Source: Cercozoa sp. M6MM
Taxonomy: Eukaryota; Endomyxa: Ascetosporea
DNA length: 64,000 bases
Strand: one strand, 5' to 3'
Assembly (NCBI GenBank): GCA_040357565.1
Contig: JBDODJ010000032.1
The notes beneath the pieces are model-generated. The model saw nothing but the letters and a program-made list of their open reading frames with translations, did not search any database and was not told the origin of the DNA. The position numbers and the translations under genes were made by a program. Below are positions 1-9,076 of this stretch, in pieces. Position 1 is the stretch's first letter, and each line of letters opens with the position of its first letter.

Positions 1-682
1 GCTTCGTCTCTCGCCCGACGGCGCGATCGACGAGGTCGGCCGACACGCCGTACTCGGCGAAGGGAAAGCCGGCGTAGCGATCGCTTTCGCCCCTGTCGTC
101 GTCGGGACTGTCAGCGCCGCGAAGCGTCACATTTCGACAGCCGTGACACGAGATCAGCGCTGCGTAACGCTTCTGCGCATCGCAACTGTCGCTCGCATTT
201 CGAAATCAAAGCAAAGCAAAGCTGTACCGACTGGAGATCATCGCGTCCGACGCCGAGTTGTGCCTGCGAAATCCAGCGAAAACGCATCGGGATGGCGAAA
301 TAACACTCAAAGCAAAAGCAAGCACCAGTGGAGGCGCTAGGGGCCACAGGTGCAGCTCCGACGGACGCCACAGCAAGGCTACGATAGAACCCAGCAGAGT
401 CACCACTGTGTCACTGTGCAGACGCACGGGACGCGTCGCAATCACTGCGCCGCGCGGAATAATCACGTGCTCGCAAGTGCGCATTGCCTTCTGCAGCGCC
501 TCCGTGTCGTCAGCGACGCCATCGCCGATCGCGCCGATTTCCAGCACGTCGCAAGTCCTCGCTCGAGTTGCTACACCGAGTTCCGAAGTCAGATTGAGTG
601 CTTTCGGTGCACGCGCGTCACTTTCGTCTCCCGAACACGCGAGCAGCAGCAGCAGCAGCAAAACGCGCGTGTTCTGGAACAT
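1..682 (-). CDS. Secreted GH28/pectate-lyase-3-like beta-helix protein, 5' part only
   Basis: Runs off the left edge. From the ATG at 682 the first residues are a signal peptide with a long leucine run, encoded by a CTG/CAG triplet run near 640-662. Then comes the classic N-terminal motif of polygalacturonases and related right-handed beta-helix enzymes (LEIGAIGDGVADDTEALQKA, later VIIPRG and RLHSDTVVTLLGS). An intron follows; its acceptor is best placed near 166, after which the frame reads NVTLRGADSP and continues to base 1. In this family such enzymes cleave secreted or wall polysaccharides. The catalytic region lies outside the window, so GH28 and pectate-lyase-3 cannot be separated and activity cannot be judged. 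Confidence 0.6.
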
Positions 683-1157
683 CGCACTCGCTTTTGATCG
701 CAGAGTCGCAACTTCCAATCCTGCTTCGAAACACCTGCGACGCCGATCGGGCGCTACCAAGCGTCGTTTTAAGCACTATAGACACGCACCTAACACGTCG
801 CTGGCTCTAGCTCGGCCCCTAGGAAGAGTTGATTTTTGTTTTAATTTTCTAGCCCGGCCCTGCTTGACCACCGCCCGCTCAGTGCGTTTGCGTTTGATGA
901 CCTGCAGCTCGAGTAAACACTATACAGTGCACTGATCTGCATTGAGGTCTCATAGGGAGTCTGTGTGTGCCAAGAATGCAGTCAAGCGAGCCAACGGGGG
1001 TCAGTTTGTTGGTGTTTTCCGGTCCGTTAGTGTATGTCTCAACTCGTGTGTGCGCAGCCTTCGGCGCCGCAGTGGACAAATGACACGGACAATCCGCCCC
1101 CTTTCTCGCCACAGGTTGATTTGCTTTCGACTGAAGGGAATTGAACGAGTGCGTGAC
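683..1157. promoter_or_regulatory. Divergent intergenic region
   Basis: This 475-base stretch separates two divergently read genes and must hold both promoters. I see no TATA box or other recognisable element. The open frames here are antisense shadows. Confidence 0.3.
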
Positions 1158-1752
1158 ATGTGGACTGAAGCACAGGGCAATGTGGGCTACGTGGAACCCC
1201 AAGGGCACGTGCAGCCCCAAGCACATTACTACGGCCAGCCAGCACAGTACCACCAGCCGGTATACCAGCAGCCTGCACCCATGGTACACGCCAGGAGGGT
1301 TTTATTTCCTGTATTTGTGCTGTGACTCGAAATAAAACATGCGCACAGCAAATGCAAGCAATGCAGCCCCATCATCAACAGCCACAGCAGCAGTACCAGC
1401 CACCGCAACAGTATCAACAGCATCAACATCCTCCTCAGTACCAGCAACAGCAGCAGCAGCGTCCACACCACCAGCAACAGCCGGTGAGTCAGCCCAGACA
1501 TGGTGCCATCCAGATGTCCAACAAGAAGAAACGTCGGTGCAAACTGTACCACAACTGGGAGGTCGCCGATGATCCCAAATGTGACTGCACGTCGTGTTGC
1601 ATCGTACTCTTGTTCTGCTCGAGCTGTCTTTTCTTCCCTCTTTCTCACTTGGCGACTTGACCCAGGGCTGTCTGACTTGCGGCATTGCGACCGTGCAGTC
1701 GCGCGAGGAGTGCCGAGAGTACGACACAGACTTAACTATCACTCTTTGCTGA
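1158..1752 (+). CDS. Gln/Pro/Tyr-rich protein with Cys-rich C-terminus (weakly PLAC8-like)
   Basis: Three exons fit cleanly (1158-1283, 1349-1603, 1666-1752), all joined in phase 0 with GTAC donors and CAG acceptors, giving about 155 residues. The N-terminal two thirds is low complexity (Q, H, P, Y; runs such as QYQPPQQYQQHQHPPQYQQQ), followed by a basic KKKRR patch. The last 45 residues read NWEVADDPKCDC, then TSCCIGCLTC, and end in LTITLC. A Trp followed by a CDC..CC..C..C pattern recalls PLAC8/cornifelin-type Cys-rich membrane domains, but the region is shorter and the match is weak. No signal peptide is visible. Function unknown. Confidence 0.5.
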
Positions 1753-1850
1753 TGTTCATTCGTTCTGTAGCTGTCAGGAGGGCGCTCGTGTTCGACGACT
1801 GGTGAGTTTTGCGCTGACACAGTCAGGCTTAAGTACTCGTACGCTCAACA

Positions 1851-2129
1851 CTATAAGGGAACGCGTGAATTGTGCAGTGCCTGTTCGAGTTCTGCTGTGC
1901 TCCGCGTGCCGTCAAACGTCAGCACTAACGCCTTTCGCAGCCGTCCCGTGCCATATGCAATGCCAAAACTAAACACTGCCGTACGGTAGGCTACGCCTGC
2001 ATGTGCATCATGGCGACATGGGCGTTGGAGCCACGCCATGACGACTCGTGGCACGGAGCTCAGAGTTTGGGCGAATACCGTACGGTAGCGTACATCAGGA
2101 TATACTGCAAGACGATCACAGAGCCACAA
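1851..2129 (-). CDS. Hypothetical C-terminal exon, doubtful
   Basis: An open frame of about 90 codons on the minus strand. The end contains GRLRKALVLTFDGTRSTAEL, the one stretch with protein-like character. No upstream exon could be joined convincingly, and the region downstream to 2390 has no other candidate. It may be chance. Confidence 0.15.
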   Translation of the reverse strand: MWLCDRLAVYPDVRYRTVFAQTLSSVPRVVMAWLQRPCRHDAHAGVAYRTAVFSFGIAYGTGRLRKALVLTFDGTRSTAELEQALHNSRVPL

Positions 2130-2396
2130 ATTCGTATCGATATCGATAACTCACTTTTCTAGCGCCTGGGCCATCCGCGCAGAGCGGCACAATTTGAGTC
2201 AGTCCGTAACGCAGATGCAAGCATACAGCAGTTGTTCTAATTCGAGTTTACGTGAGTGCCGTGCGTGGACCCGAGCTTTTGCTAGTAGAGCAGGAAAATT
2301 AGTCAACCAGCTTGGCAGGGATGATTGTCCGCGCTGACGGAGCTGACTGTGTTTCTTGAGTAAAGTGACTGTTGGGGCGACGTTTTAAAGTGGAGC

Positions 2397-3228
2397 ACTT
2401 TAGAGAACAAAACCTGACCATCACGGCAAATTCCTCGCCGATGGTGCGTTTCCAGTTTTTGCAGTTGGAGCTGTTTTTGTGCAATTTACTTTTCTGTGCT
2501 TAAAAACAGGAGAGAACAGCTTCTGCAAAGTACCTGCGTTTGGGGCGCCGCGAGTCACAGATTGGAAAAGGTTGGAACTGGGTTTGGAGCTTCAAACCTA
2601 CTGGGTGGAAGATCGAGTTCCTCGAGGAGCTAGGGCACTCATGCATCGTTTTTGATCCGCCGAAGGGGCACACTGGTCGAATTCGGGTTGCTTTCACAGG
2701 TACCGAGTTAATGCCTACAGGTGTCACAGAACAAGACTATCGTTTCCGCTATTTTTTCGAAATTTAGCGATAGATACGCCACACAGTAGCAAGCCCGTTG
2801 TGCAAGAAAAAGGAACGACAGCAAAGCTGAGTAACGTCGCAACAGTGTCTCGTTTCGTGCCGGTTGGTTCGGGCGTCGGCGAGCAAGCTCCAGAGTCAGA
2901 GCCGTTTCGTTTGGTCACCAGTTTCGATTACGGACGTCGACAAACCCTCCGTTGGACGCCAGTGGAGCGGGTTGCAATGAGAGGAGTCGACATCCGCAAC
3001 TTTCCCGTTCTGGTTCGGGGCGAAGAAGAACAAAAGTTGCTTGACCTTCACGAAAGTGCATACGACCACACCGGACAGCGACCGAACGATGGAGCCTGCT
3101 CGCAACATCTGGAGGCAGCGTGCTTGAATCATTGGGTACGCGCTCTGTTGAATGAGCTGCCTTCAGGAATGCTGTCTGTGATGGAAGTTGAATCTCGCGA
3201 GGAATACCGAGTTTTCGGTTTGGTGTAA
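2397..3228 (+). CDS. Unrecognised protein, 5' end not found
   Basis: Three exons can be chained in one frame: from an acceptor near 2402 to the donor near 2478, from 2508 to 2699, and from 2768 to the stop at 3228. The joined product includes KFLADGAFPVF, then GKGWNWVWSFKPTGWKIEFL, HSCIVFDPPKGHTGRIRVAF, and a soluble C-terminal half with a charged EEEQKLLDLHESAYDH stretch. It is rich in Trp and aromatic residues with no membrane segment. No family was recognised. A first exon with an ATG must lie upstream and was not found. Confidence 0.4.
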
Positions 3229-3598
3229 CCTGCCCCAAAACGATTTCGTTCACCACACCGATTCAAGACAAACTAATAAACACCTTGCAACAGGTTTTTC
3301 CACCAAAGATGAAAACGCCATCAGTATAAATTTAGTGTGATCTCGTCGTTTCTTTTGTTTTGGGTCTCGAACCAGTTTTCAGCTGCACGCGTGAGGCTTC
3401 GGACTTTGCTTCTCATGCCATTGGGATTTATTGCGGAGCGCGAAGCTTAGATACCCATACGCTTGGGCGGCAGGTATATCAAACGCCCGAGAGTTTATCT
3501 TGCCTCACTGTTTTCCCTGCCGTTTCTTGCGCAGCTTCCCAAAACGTGAGCTCGTTCGCTCAGCGCTGTTGCGTAGTTTGCGTGCGTTTCAGCGGTTC
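3229..3598. other. Intergenic, 370 bases
   Basis: Holds the 3' end region of the preceding gene (AATAAA-like aataaa near 3274) and the presumed promoter of the TraX-like gene. Short open frames here lack splice continuity with it. Confidence 0.3.
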
Positions 3599-5175
3599 AT
3601 GTCATCGATAGTCGACGCATTGGCCGATGTACTGCCAAAGGAATCTCTGCCTTGGCAGATAGGAGCACAGGTTCATGTACATTGGACCACCGTTTGCAGC
3701 ACGGCGTCGGGTCACCTGCCATCATGGTGGAACGAGCGTGTGCTTGAAAACTTGCACCCACGAAACCCGACATTCGCATCGCTAATTCTGCTGCTGCTGC
3801 TCGTGGAACAGTTTTTGTGTGCCCTTGCTGCCTGGTTTACGGAACTGCGAGGCGACAGTACCGCAAAGGCAGAACACAGCGAAAGTCTCGAACGCGAGGC
3901 ACTGCTTGCCACTTCTGACTCTGTGACAACGCGTCGACGTGCTCGCACAACCAGTGGTGCCGGCACTAATGTCGAAAAGCGGGATTCGCCTCCAACGGAG
4001 GCAAGCAAGACTGATGCTACCTCGGCAACAAGCACTGGAACCCTTCCGGGGAAACTCCGGACACGCAAGCCGCGCGGCAACGGCGCGGGCACAGTAACAC
4101 TGAACACCTTTGATATACTCAAGATCACGGCAGTGGTCGCCATGATCGTCGACCACATCGGATTCTTCCAAGTGTTCCTGCCACCGTCGGCTTTTCCGTG
4201 GTGCCGCGCCATCGGTCGCATCAGTGGCCCACTCTTCTACTTCTTAATTGGCTTCTCGAGAAACTACGACTTCCGCTGGAAACTGTGGTTGACGGCTCTC
4301 AGTATGGTCGTGAGCAACACGGTACCTCGTAGAACTTACTTATCTTCACGCCGATGTTTTGTTTCATTTACCGGCTTGACAGCACTTCAATTTGTTCGTG
4401 CCAATCGCCGACACCATCACCAACATCCTGCTTACCCGCCGCGTGATGAAAGCGCTACCGTTGCACGCAATGACCCGCAGTGTCCCGAACATGTGCGCCA
4501 CCTTGCTGGTGTCGGCGGTAGTGAACTCACTGTACTACGGTGAGGTGGTCGATTACGGCACAACTTGCTTCAACTTCATGCTTCTTGGCTGGATGTCCCG
4601 TGATATTAGCCTGCGCTGGTACAGAAATTTACTTCAATTTATCCTTTTGTTATCATTTGGCGTTGCTCGTAGGAGTACGCGTCGTTTGTTCTGGCTCACT
4701 GTGGTTGCACTGGATCACGGTGCACACAGCGTGATGGTGTTCGGGCGCGACCGACAAGACCTGAAAGAGTTCATCTGCGCCTTCTGGGCGTTTGCTGTCT
4801 CCACCATGCTTCTGGTACCGTGGCTGCTCGAGTCGCTTATCTCAAATTGCGAGTATTGTTGCCTCTCAACGTAGATGCGTCTAGTGCGAGTGACGACTAT
4901 CAAGACGAACAAGAAACAAAAGGCCAGTCGGTTTAAGTCAGCGCTACTCGCAGTAGCGGCATTTTTGGTGCGCGTCCTGTCGCGTGAGACACTTCCACTG
5001 TACGTGACGCACATGCTACTACTCAAAATGGAGTGGCTTTTGCAATACCGTAAACTGAACTTATTTTATCCTCTTCTGCGTTCTCCACTTGCTCTGGCTT
5101 TTTTCTCTCATTCGTTTCATTCCTTGGATAGACATCTACTTTGTAAATCAACTGTACGGCGGAAGACAGGAGTAG
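3599..5175 (+). CDS. TraX-family multi-pass membrane protein
   Basis: Five exons fit (3599-4321, 4383-4618, 4673-4814, 4875-5049, 5132-5175). The order is a short N-terminus, one strong hydrophobic segment (LILLLLLVEQFLCALAAWF), a Ser/Thr-rich hydrophilic linker of about 90 residues, then a domain opening FDILKITAVVAMIVDHIGFF and continuing with ISGPLFYFLIGFS and, in exon 4, LSRETLPLYVTHMLLLKMEW. That layout (start LDxLKxxAxxxMxxDH, polytopic, a late S..LPxYVxH) matches bacterial TraX, the F-pilin acetylation protein of the acyltransferase-3 type. In a eukaryote it would acylate a lumenal or extracellular substrate; that is inference. The start was chosen because an upstream ATG at 3416 is soon stopped. 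Confidence 0.55.
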
Positions 5176-5695
5176 CGTACAGGAGACTCTCCATCTCTGC
5201 AGACTGTTAGCGCACACGTACAGCGACAGCGTCGTCCACGCCGAGCTCGCCGAACTCGCAGGGCCGCATCCTCATGTTTAGTTTAACTTACTGTAAATTT
5301 ACTGTACCCGGAAACTTGTCGGTGAACTTACAGTAACGAAGTCCGCGCTGGCCGTGTTAGTTGGTTCAGTCTACGAAGAAATACCACCACCCGCTTGTAT
5401 TAATATTAGGACTGGGTCATCGAACTCTCCTTCTGAAGTTCCCCAGGACATCTTCTTCGCGCGCTTCAAGGTTGGTATACATATGAACGTCAACTGACAC
5501 TGGGCTCCTACTGCCGCTGGGCTAGGTCCGCCGAAAGACTGCAGGGCTGCGCACGCTTAAGACTTCCCCCACTTACATACAGTCTGGACTGAAGCTCTCA
5601 GTAGGTCAGGATACCAGCGAACACACGTCAAAATCTTCCTTGAGGATTTTGGTAAGTTGTAGGGTTCTTATCGTATGATGTAACAGGTAAATTGG
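5176..5695. other. Intergenic between convergent genes
   Basis: 520 bases between two convergent 3' ends. Nothing coding or structured was recognised. Confidence 0.4.
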
Positions 5696-6756
5696 CTACC
5701 GGCGTCCCTTGCGGTTGCCGCGCTTCTTGCGCCCCTTGTGACCACGAGTGTTCTTTTTCCTTCTGCGCAGACGAGCGCGGGATAGAGAGTTAACTCAGAG
5801 AAACACAGACACAGAAACAAGCGAACGCACCCTCTGCTGGAATCTTTTTGTTCCGTCTGCTTCAGTTCAACTTCCTCTGACGTCTGCTGACTGCGCGTTT
5901 CGGGCTGGTAGGTCCAGTCGGGGTCAGGGAGGAAACGTTCCAGGCGGAAGGCCGAAACGCCTGTCAAGAATTGTGTTTGATATCTATTAAGTATACGATA
6001 GAGTATGAAAAATCAATGGACCATTGAGGTAGTGTCGACGCAGATAGGCCGTTCGAACAAAGCCAAGACGGCCATAGAGCGTCAAAGCGGCCACATTTGT
6101 TTCCTCTGTTTCCAACACGACGCGACGAGCACCCATTGCACAGGCTCGTCGCACCACCTCCTGCACACACCACCAGACATGCACGCAATCATAGACACGG
6201 ACGCACCCATAATGCCAAACGCAGACTGGTACCTGAACGAGATGACGCGCCAGGCCCTTGCGACGACACTCGGAGCGCACAGCGAGCATCGCGATGATGC
6301 CGTGCTTTTCCTGCTGCGCCGGCGTGCTCTCCAGCAGCACCATGTCGGAGCCATCGCCGATCTTGGCCACAATGACACCTTCGTCCCAAAACACACCAAT
6401 CACGGGCTCACAGCACACCACTAACCTAGATAACACCAAACGAACCCACAGTCTCCCCATGCACCTCTGCAAACAGCGTCAGAGTCGGGTTTTGCAAATA
6501 GAAGCCTCGGTAGGTCATCTGGACAAATGCAACAAATCAATCGACTTTCCCTACTATCCGTGAAATTATCCCGATTTTACGGTAGTGTACGGCTCCGACA
6601 GTGTCTCTTCGACCAACGAGCGCAGCTTCACCAAGTCGCCCTTCTCCTCCGACTCTGAAAAACTGAAAACAATTATTTGCTGGTCGCAAACAACACAAAC
6701 AGAGCGCACGCACCAAAATGTCGCAAAACGACATCATCCAATGTAAAGTCCAGCAT
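5696..6756 (-). CDS. NAA30: NatC N-alpha-acetyltransferase catalytic subunit (Naa30/Mak3) with basic C-terminal tail
   Basis: Seven exons join in frame. Naa30 acetylates the N-terminal Met of nascent chains starting Met-Leu/Ile/Phe/Trp on the ribosome. Recognisable landmarks in order are LVEETLSEPYTT.TYRGF (alpha1-alpha2), ETVGVIVAKI, IIAMLAVRSECRRKGLARHL (the RxxGxA acetyl-CoA loop), VVLETEETNVAALTLYGRLG and RRHYLNGVSAFRL. Ordinary Naa30 stops soon after the last motif. Here about 55 residues follow, ending in GRKKNTRGHKGRKKRGNRKG before the TAG at 5696. The ATG at 6756 directly precedes a normal-looking start (MLDFTLDD). The divergent partner gene ends beyond 7020, leaving a short upstream region. 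Confidence 0.88.
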
Positions 6757-7019
6757 CTCACACGCTCTCGCAGTGTTTTACGCAGCCATTTTGGTCTTGA
6801 CGCTGAGCGGAACGCCGGAAGCAGATTTTGTCATTTTTAAAAGAAAAACTCTGAAATGGCCATCTGATGCGAGATCTTCGACACAAGACAGCTCTCGAAA
6901 GAGGTGTAGAGGTTAGCAAACCAGGGCGTGCGCTTGACTGAAAAAGTCCTCAAAGCGACGATAAAGTACCAAGAGAATAAAAAGGCCCATCTCCTGACTC
7001 GAGGGGTACGATATCGCCC

Positions 7020-8864
7020 CTATTTGGCGCCCGGCAACCGTCGCAACACAAACACAAACGCAAGCATGCCTTGTCCACGTGCGCCCATGTGGATCTGAGA
7101 GCACGAAACTCCGTTAAAAAAAAGAACGAACTGGAACTGAACAGGGTCAAAACTGTACCTCCCGCACGGGCTCGGCCAGCTGCCACATTTTGCGTCTAAT
7201 ACTGCGGCGCAGCAGCTTCTTTTGGATGCACAGCAGCACAGCAATGCCGCCTACACAGCGATATCAAAGAAAATTAAAAAAAAAACACACACACACACAA
7301 ATGGTCCAATCTGGACAGTAAAAAAAAAAAACGGCATACCAGGGCACAGCACGCGATGCAGTGCGTCCAGCGTGCGTGGGTACAACTCGCGATTCGCCCG
7401 GAAGGTTGAATGCCGCGTGCCGAACGGCAAATCGATCAGAGCGAGGTCCCAGTTGCCACTGACACACAGTTTCCAGTTCCGGTCAATCCCTCCACAGGTC
7501 TATGTGTGTGTTTGTGCTGTGTACCACTGCAAGGCAAACGCGTCGAAGGCGTCATTATCACAGATGTCGACACACTGCGGCGCACACTGCGTCAGTTGCG
7601 ACTGCTGCTGCGCCACCTGGATGGCCTCGCTGTCGACGTCGCTGCCGATCAGTCTCGCTCTGTGGGAAGGGGGTAACGGAGGGGGTCAGGGCGCAAGGAA
7701 CTGAGTGGGACGTACCGAGGAAAGAAACGCGCAGCTTCCACCAGCGTGGTGCCCGTACCGCACATGGGGTCACCGATCACTAGGTTCGAACCGTCACTAC
7801 GACCAGTCGCACCGTCACTACGATCAGTCGAACCGTCAGTGTGATCAGCAGAACCGTCACTTTGATCAGCTGAACCGTCGGTCACGTGTCTGCGACCCAG
7901 TAGCGCCAGTGCCGCCGCCAGCGACGGGTTCAGCGCCGTCTTGAGTCCGTGCGACCGGTCGCGCCGCTGGTGCAAGTCCGCGCGGATGCACAGACCGGCC
8001 TGCCACCAGTCAGTGTTAATTATCACCGTTAATTATCACCGTTAACAAGTCACCCCGTGGGGAAGCAGAGAAGTAAACCGGACACATACGTGCAGAGAGC
8101 CGTTGTACACGTGCACGAGCACGCCGAGGTGGAAGGCACGCGCGTCGTGCTGCCCGGCCACTCGCGGCCGCACGTGCTGTGCCATGGCCCCAAAGGCGTC
8201 GGGTCCATTGAAGGCGTGTCGTTTCTCCGGGAAGCTGCGCCGCCGTCCGAAAAAGTGAAAGCGCCGCCGGGCAACGTCGCCGTCGCTCGGAACCACGTCA
8301 TCCGCGCGGAAGCGCCGGCGCACCTTGAGCGGCACCGTCGGGTTCTCCGACGCCGACTCGCCGTGCGCACGTGTCCACAGACCCAGTGCAGTGAGAGCAC
8401 CGTCCGTATCAGTCAAACCGTTAGCGGAACCGTCGCTGTCGGCGGAACCGTCACCGTCGGTGGAACCGTCGGTGCGATCAAAGTGGTCAACGCACGTGTG
8501 CGCCGCCGTCAGCAGCGTCGGCATCGTCAGCAGCTCGGGTCGTTCCACATGGCACTGCAGCACAGCCACGCACTCCAACGTCGCCAGGTTCTCCAGTTCC
8601 TCCAGCAGACGCGCCGACGCGCGTGCTCGGAAACACACGACGCCCGTGTTGTTACTGCGGGGGGGGGGGGGGCGCCCTATTTTGGAGTACAAACACTAGA
8701 CACTGAGTACCTCGCAACCACATCGCTCAGAGCACTGTCTCGCACGTTCAGACGCAAGTCCTCTGCCGCAACGTCCTCGAGACCTGCCAGACTTGGGGAT
8801 CAACACGCCAGGTTAACATGAACAACTGCCGTGTACCAAAAGTGGTGATGCCGAAAAAATGCAT
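7020..8864 (-). CDS. THUMPD3: THUMP-domain tRNA guanosine methyltransferase, THUMPD3 type
   Basis: Eight exons join in frame from the ATG at 8864 (MHFFGITTFGLEDVAAEDL). An NFLD-like start is followed by a THUMP domain (FHLGVLVHVYNGSLHAGLCI) and a Rossmann methyltransferase with motif I IGDPMCGTGTTLVEAA, motif II LIGSDVDSEAI, motif IV LALIDLPFGTRHS and post-IV RVLCPGGIAVLL. The DLPFG tetrad is typical of THUMPD3, which with TRMT112 makes m2G in tRNA. Two stretches of DGS/DGT-type repeats are inserted: one inside the THUMP region (about 8395-8490) and one just before motif I (about 7785-7885). Both keep frame. The stop at 7020 follows a conserved-looking end (QGMLAFVFVLRRL). Confidence 0.85.
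7785..7885 (-). repeat. In-frame coding minisatellite in THUMPD3
   Basis: About four units of roughly 24 bases containing accgtcactacgatcagtcg variants, translated on the minus strand as SDGSADQSDGSADHTDGST. It sits between the alpha-helix before the Rossmann fold and motif I. Confidence 0.75.
8395..8490 (-). repeat. Second in-frame coding minisatellite in THUMPD3
   Basis: Degenerate units around ggaaccgtc give TDGSTDGDGSADSDGSANG on the minus strand. Same Asp-Gly-Ser vocabulary as the one near 7.8 kb but placed in the N-terminal half of the protein. Confidence 0.7.
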
Positions 8865-9076
8865 TTATCAGGTCGCGAAACAACGCCCTGTCTTGCTCAG
8901 TGTATTATCACGCTCATGCACTCAGCGGAAACTCTATTTAAACCAGTGTCAGTGTAGCCGCACAGAAACCAAAAACCTCGATTTTCTCTGTTGATGTTCT
9001 TAGATTAGAGTGTCTAGTGCCTGTAATTGATTACCTGTAATACAAAACCCACGGAGAGGTGAGTCAGTCAGTCCAA

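Noticed and set aside
258-935. 225-codon open frame on the plus strand
   Set aside because: Antisense to the GH28-like exon, with composition typical of a shadow frame and no splice or family support.
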